Shown here piece after piece: positions 1 to 10,051 of a stretch of 64,000 nt of DNA. Source of the stretch: Chondrus crispus (lineage: Eukaryota > Rhodophyta > Florideophyceae > Gigartinales > Gigartinaceae); contig NW_005178652.1 of NCBI RefSeq assembly GCF_000350225.1, positions 333,691 to 397,690 on the forward strand, written 5' to 3'. Within the stretch, counting starts at the first letter, position 1. The number at the start of each line of letters is the position of its first letter. Position numbers and translations under genes: made by a program. The notes below the pieces were generated by a model. It made no database searches, was not told the DNA's origin, and saw nothing but the letters and a program-made list of their open reading frames with translations.

Positions 1-436
1 CATCGATGTTTACGCTCATTGACTTGAGGATGGCTGCCAGCTGCTTGACACGATTGATGTATGCAAGCACCTTTTTACCGGAAAGCATCTTCACAGTGTA
101 GAACTCACGACGTGCAGCTAGTTTGTTCAGCAAAGTGTGCCTCTCAAACACGTTGACAATAGCTTCCCACATCTCATGAGCGGTATCAACATCACGTACA
201 TGCTCAAGATGCTCATCTGATAGGGAGAGACCAATCAGTGCTTTAGCTTTACTGTCACCTCTGATCCACTTCTTACGCTCTTCCGCGCGTTCCTCACTTG
301 GAACTCTTCCCTCAACGATGTATTGGTCAACATCACGTAGAGCAAGCAGAAGTTGTATTTTCTGCTTCCACACGTAGAAGTTGGAGTCCGTCAGTTTGTC
401 GATTCTGATGGATCCTCCTCCTCCTTGATCTTCCAT
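1..436 (-). CDS. Gag N-terminal part, copia type (runs off window)
   Basis: About 145 codons of Gag starting at the ATG at 436 (protein begins MEDQGGGG). The frame stays open to the window edge and matches the Gag of Copia-B1 (17877 leftward) with only a few substitutions and no visible indel. It holds the UBN2-like Gag core (YVWKQKIQLLL, then ERHTLLNKLAARREFYTV) that in copia elements builds the virus-like particle. An upstream in-frame ATG exists at 457, but the MEDQ start gives the usual short copia Gag N-terminus. The zinc knuckle and protease would lie left of the window. Confidence 0.8.
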   Translation of the reverse strand, partial: MEDQGGGGSIRIDKLTDSNFYVWKQKIQLLLALRDVDQYIVEGRVPSEERAEERKKWIRGDSKAKALIGLSLSDEHLEHVRDVDTAHEMWEAIVNVFERHTLLNKLAARREFYTVKMLSGKKVLAYINRVKQLAAILKSMSVNID

Positions 437-608
437 TTTAGTGCAAATAAACTTCAAGTATTTGAAAATCCGTTCGGGGATCCCAAGCCGTTAACCGATA
501 GTCAACACAATGGCAAGCCCACCCGTCTAAGAAATTCGATATGATTACTATGAAGTTGCACTAGGAGAAATTTGCGAACAGATATGTGAATTTATTTGGA
601 AGAAATCT

Positions 609-1151
609 CTAACTATTCTGTTCACAAACTACCTTTAAGTGTGCGGCACCGTTCTCGTGGCACTTCAGGTGCCCGTGAGACTCAAAGACGCGATTGCAAG
701 GGATACAACGCGGAGTCTCCTTAGCGTTGGCAACTTGAATGCGATGAGACCTAGACTGAATGTGGTCGTAAAAGGCCTTCGCACTATTGCCACTAACGCC
801 GCACACTTTACAATACCGCTTATACCGCCGGCACACCTTACGATTCCTCTTGCGCTCACGCTTAAACTCTTTATCCGCGAGAACAGCCGCTTTCCGAGCA
901 GAAAGTCGATGCGTAGTTCTCTTTATTGGTGCGGGAACAGAGCGCGGAATACGAGGAATCCTATATGGTGCGCAACTCGAGGACGGACCCGGAAGCGCGA
1001 GCCGAGGTGAAGGTTGATCCTCAGGCTCAAGCACCTCAACGGATACGACCTCCGATGTCCGAACCGTTCGACCGGTGACCAGCTTCCCAGGCGCAGAGCG
1101 CACCGGTACTAATTCCAGATCTAACACAACCCCGTAAAAACAGGTATTCAC
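609..1151 (-). CDS. Leader ORF with two U1/JAZ-like C2H2 zinc fingers
   Basis: 180 codons in the sense direction of Copia-A1, between the 5' LTR and gag, where canonical copia elements carry no gene. Residues 81-113 are very basic (KRERKRNRK, RRYKRY), a likely nuclear or RNA-binding patch. Finger 1 is C114-C117-H130-H136 and finger 2 is C149-C152-H165-H171; both have CX2CX12HX5H spacing, as in U1-C/matrin/JAZ fingers, which often bind double-stranded RNA. Residues 33-72 are Pro/Ser-rich. A second intact copy is at 18050-18592 with a handful of amino-acid changes, none in the zinc ligands. Function is unknown. Inference: an RNA-binding accessory protein of the element, or a captured host gene. 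Confidence 0.7.
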   Translation of the reverse strand: MNTCFYGVVLDLELVPVRSAPGKLVTGRTVRTSEVVSVEVLEPEDQPSPRLALPGPSSSCAPYRIPRIPRSVPAPIKRTTHRLSARKAAVLADKEFKRERKRNRKVCRRYKRYCKVCGVSGNSAKAFYDHIQSRSHRIQVANAKETPRCIPCNRVFESHGHLKCHENGAAHLKVVCEQNS

Positions 1152-1640
1152 AATAAGGAATATGAAGATAATCGTCAGTAACAGATTTTGGAATTATTGC
1201 TCTTAAGAACCACCAAAACGTGCAAAGACAATCACTTAGATGTGTAGGAAATAGAAAGAAACTCAAAACTTACTTTGCATGAGAGAACGAAGAAAAACCA
1301 AATGCGAGATTGACGACGACGGCGGTAGCGGGAGCGGAAACGAAGACGAAGACCAAAGACAGAGACAGCAGCAAGAACCACAGCAAGAACAAAAGCCAAA
1401 CCAAGAACGAAGACAACGAAGACAGCGGGGGCGATGACCAAAACCAATTCACACAAGAGAGCAAGAACGACAGCAGCAGCGAAAACCAAAACCAAGAACG
1501 ACGGCAAGAACGAGAGCGACAACGACAGCGAGAAGACCAGCGGAAAGAACGACGAGAAACGGCAGCGAAAACGACAGCGACAACGACGGCAGAAACAACG
1601 GAACGAGAACGACAGACTCATGCAGTGAAACGACAGCGAG
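1152..1640 (-). other. Copia-A1 leader, pyrimidine-rich repeat tract
   Basis: Between the zinc-finger ORF and the PBS lies a low-complexity tract (about 1300-1640). On the + strand it is full of AACGACAGC/GAGAACGAC-type units, so the element's RNA would be rich in GCTGTCGTT and CGTTCTCG. Open frames on both strands here have extreme composition (Phe/Val/Leu or Arg/Asn/Lys/Thr) and are not called as genes. A similar tract follows the PBS in all copia families of the window. Confidence 0.6.
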
Positions 1641-1657
1641 GGACTGGGCCCATAACC
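1641..1657 (-). promoter_or_regulatory. PBS, half-tRNA-iMet type
   Basis: The + strand reads ggactgggcccataacc directly beside the LTR end. The element strand is therefore GGTTATGGGCCCAGTCC, complementary to the D/anticodon region of eukaryotic initiator tRNA-Met (CUGGGCCCAUAACC). This is the arrangement known from Drosophila copia, where the primer is a 5' tRNA half cut in the anticodon loop. Confidence 0.85.
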
Positions 1658-2921
1658 TAATGGTAGGTTCGGAGGGGCAAGGGAAAGAAGGAAGGCAGGT
1701 TGATGTGTGTGAGTGAAGGAGTTGGTGCCGAGGTTTACTTTGAAGTCGTTTTCCTGCGATACTTATACACTTCGAGTGCTACACTATCGCTCTACTCCGA
1801 CTCCCAGTAAACCATACTCTACTATGCGCGACCAAGCGCGGTCCTCTTGTGGCCCGACCATACTGTTCGATTTCCACCTTACGAATCGATTCGTAACTAT
1901 TAGCTCACAACTATTTCTACACATTCCAAATGACTGTAAGCCATGGCCCTATGCATGCAACTGTTTCACACCTTACTAATCTGCATCCAGTCATGCCAGA
2001 CTTCATTGTTGTGCAACGAACAACTTGGCACTTGTCTATTTCCAACAACGCAAACGTCTTTCATATCACAATCGCCATACGTATCCTTGTTTCTCACCTT
2101 ACTAATTTCGCCAAGCACTGTCAGATAATTATGGCAAGTTATAACAATGTGCATCCAGACTTTCTACACAACTCACATGAGAATACATGTAAATCACACG
2201 AGTACTGTCATGAACTTGCATCCAACGGCGCACCATGACGAAAGCACAGTGCAACGGCGCGTGCTCACGCAAGACTCGCATACAGCGTGACGCGTACACA
2301 GAATAATCGCACAACTGTATTCCTCTCGCGAGAAGTACTTGTTGTACTTTTGATTCACATGTACTGTACTCGGACACGCGCAGGATCGCAAACAGTCTGA
2401 CACTGTAAAACTGTAAACCCTCATGCGCATACACCTGGATGCGTGTACATGTGTACGTACACAAATCCACCTGGCGACGTGTACATGTGTACACGGCATA
2501 CATGTGTCCCGCCCGGGGGCCCCATGCAATTACCCATTACAACCATGGCAAACCACTTGAAACCCCCAAAACAACGTAATTATGGCATATACAGGCCATT
2601 TAAAGTACATCACAAGGCCAATGACGCACACGTAGACAACGCTCGACCAATAGATTTGCAGCATTAGTCCTGAGGGCCAATACAATTGCAGTATTTCCTG
2701 TGTAGTCTATAGTGCTACGGGCCAAGGTTCCACTTGGCAAAACTATGCAAATTTGCATGACCCTCCGAGAGGCCACTTTCGTCCCCGGAACCCCAAAATC
2801 TGGGATTTTACACGTGTCATGTCGTGATATGGGTAAGAGCGCCCGGACCGTGCAGTCATGTACACGTGTCACTCGATTTTGACCTTTTCAGATAACAGCA
2901 TGTGGTCGCACATTTTCAATA
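1658..2921 (-). repeat. LTR type A (5' LTR of Copia-A1), 1264 bp
   Basis: On the element strand it starts TATTGAAAATG and ends CTACCATTA next to the PBS. It is near-identical to 6433-7695 and 22292-23554. A TATA box (TATAAGTA on the - strand) lies about 100 bp from the PBS-side end. The middle is packed with TGTACA and ACACGTGT words. Short ORFs on both strands recur in every copy and are not thought to code. Confidence 0.9.
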
Positions 2922-4574
2922 TGCCAACCATCAAGTTTATCAGGGATCCCACTGCCTCACGATACGGTACATTTGTTTCGGAGTCGTTTTCGGTTGAACT
3001 CGTGGTTGTGTGACCTTGTTCCATTGGAGTCAGAGAGGGGTTACACGTTGACATTCGAAAACGCTCAAGCACTTTTGATGCATACTTAGTTTGAGTGAGA
3101 CTCAAAGTCTTGGCGCTGCGATCCCTTTGAATTTCAAGACCAATGCAGACTTTTGCTTCACCAAGGTCTTTCATCTCAAACCGTTTATTAAGCTCCCCTT
3201 CATCCATTTGATTGCATCGATATCACTACCGGCGAGTAACAAGTCATCGACATAAAGTGCAATCAGCATGATAGTGTTACCGATGCGTTTAATGTAGAGA
3301 CAAGGATCACTACGCGAAGTCTCGAATCCCAAATCACCAATTAAGAAATCATCCACTTTGGCATGCCATTGACAATGTGCTTGTTTAAGACCGTAAAGTG
3401 CTTTCAAAAGTTTGCACACGTGATCACTTTTGCTTTTGTCAACGCAGCCTTCGGGTTGCTCCATGTAGATGTCTTCATTCAAGTCGCCGTTCAAAAACGC
3501 AGTCACGACATCCATCTGATGAAGTTCGAGGTCGTAATGAGCAACTAAGGCAAGAAGTAGACGAATAGTGGTAAACTTTATGACAGGGGCATATGTCTCA
3601 GTATAGTCAAGACCTTGCACTTGCTGGAATCCACGAGCAACCAGTCTGGCTTTTGCACTTTCAACTATATTGCCATTTGCATCAGGCAGTTGCTTGACAT
3701 TGAAAACCCATCTAGATGTCAAGATGTTTGACGCCTCAGATCGAGGAACAAGTTTCCAAGTTCGATTCTTAGTCTGCGAGGCAAGTTCTTTGTCAATGCC
3801 GGTCTGCCAAAATGCAGCTTAAAGACCGTTGGTTGCCTGGTTGAAAGTCTTGGGACCTTCAATAGCGACATGCGCATGTGAAAGAAGAGCAGCTGCAAAG
3901 TTGCTCCTCCACCATGATCCGGGAGGTCTGCTGACTCGAGACGATCTTCGCACAGCTGGAGTCGGAGTTGGAGGGGTGACATTCGGAGTTTCGACGGCAG
4001 TTGGTACATCATCTTCATCTTCATCATTCTCACTTACAGAATGAGGACCATCGTTTTCAAGAACCTCCTCCGAAACTTCATCCTCTTCAGAACCGACCTC
4101 ATCCGTATTTGGGGTATCAGCTGTATTCCCATTGTCGCCATCGAGCAGTACAACGTCAACATCAGAGTTGATTGAATCACCTGCGTGTGCAGGAATGTCA
4201 TGCATACCACATGTCGATTCATCAAACTTGACATCCCGTGACACAACAATTTTATTCAACTCTCCGTCCCAAAGTTTGTATGCCTTACTGCATTGCCAGT
4301 ACCCAAGAAACATCGCTTCACGCGCTCGCAAGTCCAGCTTACGGAGCTCTAATTTTGGTAATGTATACCAACACTTTGACCCAAATACTCGCAAATGGCC
4401 AACATTTGGAGTAGAATTCATCCAAATGTGGTGCGGAGTTGTATTAACGGGCAAAGCGCGTGAAGTAACTCGATTACGTACATATACCGAAGTGGCAAGA
4501 GCCTCCGCCCAGAATCGCTTACTGACCTGTTTATGAGAAAGCATAGAGCGGACAAGATCAATCAAAGTTCGATT
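2922..4574 (-). pseudogene. Copia-C1 integrase C-terminus and reverse transcriptase, broken
   Basis: Read leftwards: the end of the integrase core (FWAEALATSVYVRNRV), an acidic integrase tail, then RT with LHQMDVVTAFLNGDL, the catalytic YVDDLL at about 3235-3250, and SLTPMEQ. Breaks: a TGA at 4575-4577 separates this from the upstream frame, a TAA at 3819-3821 sits just before the RT domain (flanked by NGL and AAFWQTG), and a frameshift near 3200 follows KWMK. The gene stops at LMVG (2922), where Copia-A1 inserted. The RNase H domain would resume beyond that element, outside the window. Confidence 0.9.
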
Positions 4575-6399
4575 TCAACGTTCAGCAACACCGTTTTGTT
4601 CAGGGGTGTACGCCGTTGTGAGTTGATGCTGCGTACCGTTTAAATCTAAATGCGACTTGAATTCCGTCGACAAGTACTCTCCCCCTCGATCAGTGCGAAG
4701 CACCTTTACTTTGCGACCAGTGTGGGTTTGAGCCAACTTTTCATACAACTTGTATTTTGCAAACGCCTCGGATCTATTTCTCATCGTGTACACAACTACC
4801 CAGTTCGAGTGATCATCTACAAATGTAATGAAGTATCTCGAACCACCAACTGACTGTACTTCAAGTGGACCGCAAACGTCAGAATGTACCAAGTCAAGAC
4901 AGTTCTGTGCTCGAGACGATGATCGCTGTTTTGGGATTACTGATCGCGTTGCTTTGCCAAACACACACGCAGGACAAATGGGAGAGTGATTGTCAGACTT
5001 CGGATTCATTGCATTGATCACATCGCTTTGACGAACGTTGATGCCACTTACCACATTATTGTGAATCATTGATGCGATTCCTTGTACATTAACATGGGCC
5101 ATGCGTTCATGTAGCGTCTGCAGGGTAACTACGTGAGCAGAAAAGGTTTCATTCATGACGTCAAGTATGTACAAATCCCCAACTTGACTCGCTGTAGCAA
5201 CTACAGTTGGTCCTGCAGTAACGCGGCATTTCTCATTTTCAAATGACACTTGCAAACCCTTCGAAACCATTTGGCTAACAGACAGTAGCGAGTATCCGAA
5301 ATCAGGGACACGCAAAACGTTTGACAATTTGCAAGGATGGGGACTACCGTTGACGTTCAACATGAATTCTACCTCGCCGCGACCAGCGACATTAGCTCTA
5401 GCCTTCGTGCCCATCCCGACTGATCCAGATTGCATCTGTTCATACGTAACGAACAAAGAGCGATCAAACGTAATGTGAGAACTGCAACCGGAATCGACAA
5501 GCCATGACCTTGCGTTTGCAGCCCTCTTTTCTGGAGTGGAAGTCGAAAGCAAGCAAGTAAAGTCACTCTCCGCAAAGGCAGCAGTAGAATTGTCATCTCG
5601 AGAAACGAATGCACTTGGCTTTAAGCCAGTGTTGCGTGACCGAAACCCATCTGGCAGTGCAGGTCGGCGCCCATTCACGTCCTTGCCCCAGCAACGCGCT
5701 GCAGTATGCCCATTACTATTGCAATTCGTACATTTCATATCGCGTCGAATAGGCATGCGATTGACAAGTGCAGGTGCATGTGGTGATGAAGCACAAGCGG
5801 TCTTCATGCTTTCTCGTTGCTCTTCTTGCAGCAGACGACTCTTCACAAACTCGAGTCCAAACACTTTATCTTCATTGCCAAGTGCGTCAAGAGCAACAAT
5901 CAAGTTATCGAATCGTGGAGGCAAGCCATTCAACACAGCCATTGCAATTTCTTTATCGTCAATCTCAACACTCATTGACTGCAATCTGGCAGCAAGTTGT
6001 TTCACACGATTGATGGACACGAGCACTTTCTCGGATGGGAGCATGGATACAGTGTAAAAGTCGCGACGGGCGGCAAGTTTGTTGAGCAAAGTATGACGCT
6101 CAAACACATTCATAATTGCTTCCCATGTCTCTTTCGCACTGCTACACCCTCGCACATGTTGCAAGTAGTCATCAGAAAGCGTGAGTCGGATGACTGCCTT
6201 TTGCTTTTGCGTCACCACGGATCCATTTTCTCCGGTCATCTGAGGTGGCATTCTCCGGGATATCATCAAAAACGTATTGATCGACATCTCGGAGAGCAAG
6301 CAGTAGCTGGATTTTCTGCCTCCAGATGTAAAAGTTTCTGACTGATCCAGAGCTTTGGTCATCCATTTCCCCGAATGGATGTACCCTTCGAGTATACAA
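4575..6399 (-). pseudogene. Copia-C1 gag-protease-integrase, frameshifted
   Basis: The original start is the ATG at 6399 (MYTRRVHPFGEMDDQ). Compared with the parallel copy at 60604 leftward, it has lost a few codons near the N-terminus (IEKLTEST) and gained one T in a run at about 6198-6201, which shifts the frame. After that come the Gag core, a CX2CX4HX4C zinc knuckle (CTNCNSNGHTAARC), an aspartic protease motif (WLVDSGCSSH), the integrase HHCC region (HERMAHV, CPAC) and the integrase core with D in HSDVCGP, D in VDDHSNW and E in YTPEQNGVAER. It ends at a TGA (4575-4577) replacing a leucine codon. Confidence 0.9.
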
Positions 6400-6432
6400 G
6401 GTCTTCTGTTCCGGGATCCCAAGCCGTTAACC

Positions 6433-7695
6433 TAATGGTAGGTTCGGAGGGGCAAGGGAAAGAAGGAGGGCAGGTTGATGTGTGTGAGTGAAGGAGTTGG
6501 TGCCGAGGTTTACTTTGAAGCCGTTTTCCTGCGATACTTATACACTTCGAGTGCTACACTATCGCTCTACTCCGACTCCCAGTAAACCATACTCTACTAT
6601 GCGCGACCAAGCGCGGTCCTCTTGTGGCCCGACCATACTGTTCGATTTCCACCTTACGAATCGATTCGTAACTATTAGCTCACAACTATTTCTACACATT
6701 CCAAATGACTGTAAACCATGGCCCTATGCATGCAACTGTTTCACACCTTACTAATCTGCATCCAGTCATGCCAGACTTCATTGTTGTGCAACGAACAACT
6801 TGGCACTTGTCTATTTCCAACAACGCAAACGTCTTTCATATCACAATCGCCATACGTATCCTTGTTTCTCACTTTACTAATTTCGCCAAGCGCTGTCAGA
6901 TAATTATGGCAAGTTATAACAATGTGCATCCAGACTTTCTACACAACTCACATGAGAATACATGTAAATCACACGAGTACTGTCATGAACTTGCATCCAA
7001 CGGCGCACCATGACGAGAGCACAGTGCAACGGCGCGTGCTCACGCAAGACTCGCATACAGCGTGACGCGTACACAGAATAATCGCACAACTGTATTCCTC
7101 TCGCGAGAAGTACTTGTTGTACTTTTGATTCACATGTACTGTACTCGGACACGCGCAGGATCTCAAACAGTCTGACACTGTAAAACTGTAAACCCTCATG
7201 TGCATACACCTGGATGCGTGTACATGTGTACGTACACGAATCCACCTGGCGACGTGTACATGTGTACACGGCATACATGTGTCCCGCCCCGGGGCCCCAT
7301 GCGATTACCCATTACAACCATGGCAAAACACTTGAAACGCCCAAAACAACGTAATTATGCATATACAGGCCATTTAAAGTACATCACAAAGCCAATGACG
7401 CACACGTGGACAACGCTCGACCAATAGATTTGCAGCATTAGACGTGAGGGCCAATAGAATTGCAGTATTTCCTGTGTAGTCTATAGTGCTACGGGCCAAG
7501 GTTCCACTTGGCAAAACTATGCAAATTTGCATGACCCTCCGAGAGGCCACTTTCGTCCCCAGAACCCCAAAATCCGGGATTTTACACGTGTCATGTCGTG
7601 ATATGGGTGAGAGCGCCCGGACCGTGCAGTCATGTACACGTGTCACTCGATTTTGACCTTTTCAGATAACAGCATGTGGTCGCACATTTTCAATA
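6433..7695 (-). repeat. Solo LTR type A with 5-bp duplication taacc
   Basis: A complete 1263-bp LTR flanked by taacc at 6428-6432 and 7696-7700. The uninterrupted target (ccgttaaccgatagtc) is preserved at about 60630 and 485-505. There is no PBS beside it and no internal sequence, so it is a solo LTR left by recombination between the two LTRs of a Copia-A element. It marks the true LTR ends as TAATGG...TTTTCAATA on the + strand. Confidence 0.95.
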
Positions 7696-8742
7696 TAACC
7701 GATAGTCAACACAATGGCAAGCCCACCCGTATAAGAAGTTTGTAGCGATTACTCGGAAACGTTCTTGGTGCTTGTTCCCGGCGGAGTGGAACAAGCGTAT
7801 TCTTCTTAAAAATGCCTTAGGGCGCTACCCCTGTATGTCGGCCAGTGCGGGTCTTTCGACTGTGAACTAAATCAAACGTGCCACGAGTAAGCACAACACT
7901 TTGCCTGTAGACGAACCAGGACTTTTGGTCACTACCGCGAACGGTCCCTGCAACCGAAATCGGCTTGTCCAAACTTGATACGGTACTACCCCAATGAGGT
8001 TTCCCACAACACAAGAATGAAACTGCCTTCGTCGTACTCGTGTGATTTGTTCACAATCACGCCTAGGGTCACCCTCTTCCGTGCGAACTTAATCAAGGTA
8101 CGCGACCTTATACACGTATAGTGAGAGGTTCAGTGTTTAGGCACGTATTCTCTTCACCCAGGGGACCGAAGTCGTACCTATAGGGCTAATACCGAGAGCG
8201 TTACCCACACCGCCGACGCACCTCCCGAAGGCAGAGTGCGGATCGACTAGACCAGTACACTGTGATCCTCCCCGAGGATCAGTGTTTCGTCTCTCGACGC
8301 TTCTTGGTCGGACCCTCGCTCAAGTCAGATTTCCAATGGCACAAGCCTTTCACCAAGAGCGAGGGTATCGGCAGCTACGACGATCACCGGCGTGATCGAA
8401 GGGCAGTCTTCTTGGATTGATATGGTACGTTGGCGACTAGGGACTACACCCACAGCTCACACAACGATTGCCAAGACCAAGCTGCAACAGACACAAAGAA
8501 GATCCACCAAGTTGAAACGACAGCAGGTAGACAGAGACGAACGACCAAGATGATAACGACAGCAAGTAGACGGCGATAGAACAAAACAAATGACGGCGGC
8601 GATGAAAACGGCGGCGGAAACGACAGCAGAAACCAAAACGAGAACGACAGCGGAGACCAAAACGAGAACGACAGCAGAAACAAACACGAAAACGGCAGCA
8701 GAAACTGAGAACGAGCACTCACACAGCGGAATAATAACGTTG
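7696..8742 (-). other. Copia-C1 5' leader
   Basis: A leader of about 1 kb. The part 7701-8365 is closely matched by 60640-61297 of a second copy. A 65-codon frame (7817-8014, -) is partly shared between the copies but frameshifted in one, so I do not call a gene. The zinc-finger ORF of the A/B families is absent. Near the PBS (8500-8740) the + strand again becomes an AACGACAGC/GAGACCAAAACG simple repeat. Confidence 0.6.
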
Positions 8743-8758
8743 AACTGGGCCCATAACC
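8743..8758 (-). promoter_or_regulatory. PBS of Copia-C1, half-tRNA-iMet type
   Basis: The + strand aactgggcccataacc abuts the LTR-C end, the same tRNA-iMet internal complement as in the A/B family although the neighbouring leader and LTR differ. Confidence 0.85.
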
Positions 8759-9695
8759 TAATGGTAGGTCAGCGGGGCGAAGGGGATTCGAAGGACGGTT
8801 GATGAGGTGAAGTTGAAGGATTGGGTACCGATTTACTTTGAGTCGCCAACTTCTGGCACTACTTATACACTTCTGCAATCTTCTAGAACTCTAGTACCAA
8901 ACACTACGACACACATACTACAAATGTATTGGCTCTAACACATGTGCCCGTCTTGCTACTCAGCCAAACTGGCGATGGCCCAACAAACAGAACAGAAAAC
9001 CGCCTTACGAATTAGCACTGTCATGACGGAGAAATTAGTAAGGCAGTACAACAAAGCACAGCAAAGCACAAATTCCCTTACTATTCCAAATCCAGCGTGG
9101 CACAAATTCGTAAGGCACGTTTACAGCTCACACGTTGCATTACGAATTCAAATCAATCCTGCAAGGACTGTTTACAGCGCACGCGTTGCCTTATGAATCT
9201 GAATCTCTCGTGAGGTCCTGTCCACTGTCAATTACAACAGTGCACATTTTGCATTACGAATTCAAAACTCGCGCAACGGTATCTTTGTGTCCTGCTGTAC
9301 CCGTGCTGCACTCCATGGACGCTGTAAACCTTTGGCACGTGCCAGGCACCCGCCACCAAGATTCTACACTTTGTCTGTAAGACTGCAGGCGTACTGTACG
9401 TGTCCGACAGTGTAATGAGGACATGTGTCCAGGTCATACACGTGTCGGGCGGAGATAATGAAACATGCTGCGATTGTACAGTACACCCCAACCGTGTACA
9501 TATTTCACACGTGTACACTTTGAAAACCAAACCTGCTCCTGAAGTACTGTAGAGTGCAACCGTGTACAAGAATCACACGTGTACATGTTGAAAATTAAAC
9601 TTGCTCAGCTCGTCACGCAGAGTGTTTTTTGCTTTTACACGTGTCATACCTGTCGTCGTGTGTCATGCATATCAGCATGTGGTCGTAGAATTACA
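8759..9695 (-). repeat. LTR type C (5' LTR of Copia-C1), about 937 bp
   Basis: On the element strand it begins TGTAATTCTACGACC and ends CTACCATTA. It shares only short blocks with types A/B (ACGACCACATGCTG at one end, CCTACCATTA at the other) and is the homologue of LTR-D at 61528-62284. TATAAGTA lies near 8860 on the - strand. The right boundary is set from the LTR-D start and is uncertain by a few bases. Confidence 0.75.
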
Positions 9696-10034
9696 GCAGG
9701 ACTGGGCCCATAACCTAATGGTAGGTTCGGAGGGGCAAGGGAAAGAAGGAGGGCAGGTTGATGTGTGTGAGTGAAGGAGTTGGTGCCGAGGTTTACTGGG
9801 AGCCGTCTTTCGGCGATACTTATACACTTTGAGTGTTACACTATCCCATTACTTTGGCACCTGGTAAACCGTACTCACCATATGCGCGACCAAGCGTGGT
9901 CCTCTTCTGGCCCGTCCACACTGTTCTATTTCCACCTTACGAATTGACTATTGACTATCAGTGCACAACAGTTTCTACACATTTTCGAGTGACTGTAAAC
10001 CATGGCCCTATGCATGCAATCGTTTCACAGCGAG
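9696..10034 (-). repeat. PBS plus truncated LTR type B
   Basis: A PBS (9699-9715, ggactgggcccataacc) is followed by the first 314 bp (PBS-proximal end) of a type B LTR (9716-10029), ending abruptly at cgtttcac. A stub of leader (agcgag) and a second PBS then follow. The broken tandem PBS-LTR-PBS-LTR order looks like unequal recombination or a deletion between two insertions. Confidence 0.75.
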
Positions 10035-10051
10035 GGACTGGGCCCATAACC
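10035..10051 (-). promoter_or_regulatory. PBS beside the chimeric LTR
   Basis: A third 17-bp copy of ggactgggcccataacc on the + strand, directly before the LTR start taatgg at 10052. Confidence 0.85.

Larger units (their letters stand above)
1..2921 (-). mobile_element. Copia-A1, Ty1/copia LTR retrotransposon, 5' part only
   Basis: A minus-strand element cut by the window edge. From right to left it shows a 5' LTR (1658-2921), a PBS, a long leader with a zinc-finger ORF, and the start of gag. Positions 1 to about 1660 match 17442 to about 19100 of Copia-B1 almost base for base, so the internal region is the same family, yet the LTR is a different type (type A here, type B there). The right end reads caata followed by tgcca, where the interrupted RT gene of Copia-C1 resumes; the matching left duplication would lie outside the window. 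Confidence 0.9.
2922..9695 (-). mobile_element. Copia-C1, decayed Ty1/copia element with nested solo LTR
   Basis: A minus-strand element of a family distinct from A/B. Its own 5' LTR (type C) is at 8759-9695, PBS at 8743-8758, leader 7696-8742 and gag-pol 2922-6399. Its 3' part (end of RT/RNase H, 3' LTR) is cut off by the Copia-A1 insertion at 2921/2922. A solo type A LTR sits at 6433-7695 in the leader. Several nonsense codons and frameshifts show it is old and dead. Confidence 0.85.

Noticed and set aside
1232-1621. 129-codon hydrophobic frame (-) and 116-codon Arg/Lys/Glu frame (+) in the copia leader, repeated at 18673-19062
   Set aside because: They are translations of a simple repeat; the extreme composition is explained by the DNA motif.
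1713-2529. Several 60-125-codon frames in type A LTRs, repeated at 6488-7278, 10107-10632 and 22667-23499
   Set aside because: They recur only because the LTR recurs, lie on both strands, overlap each other and show no domain or composition bias of a protein.
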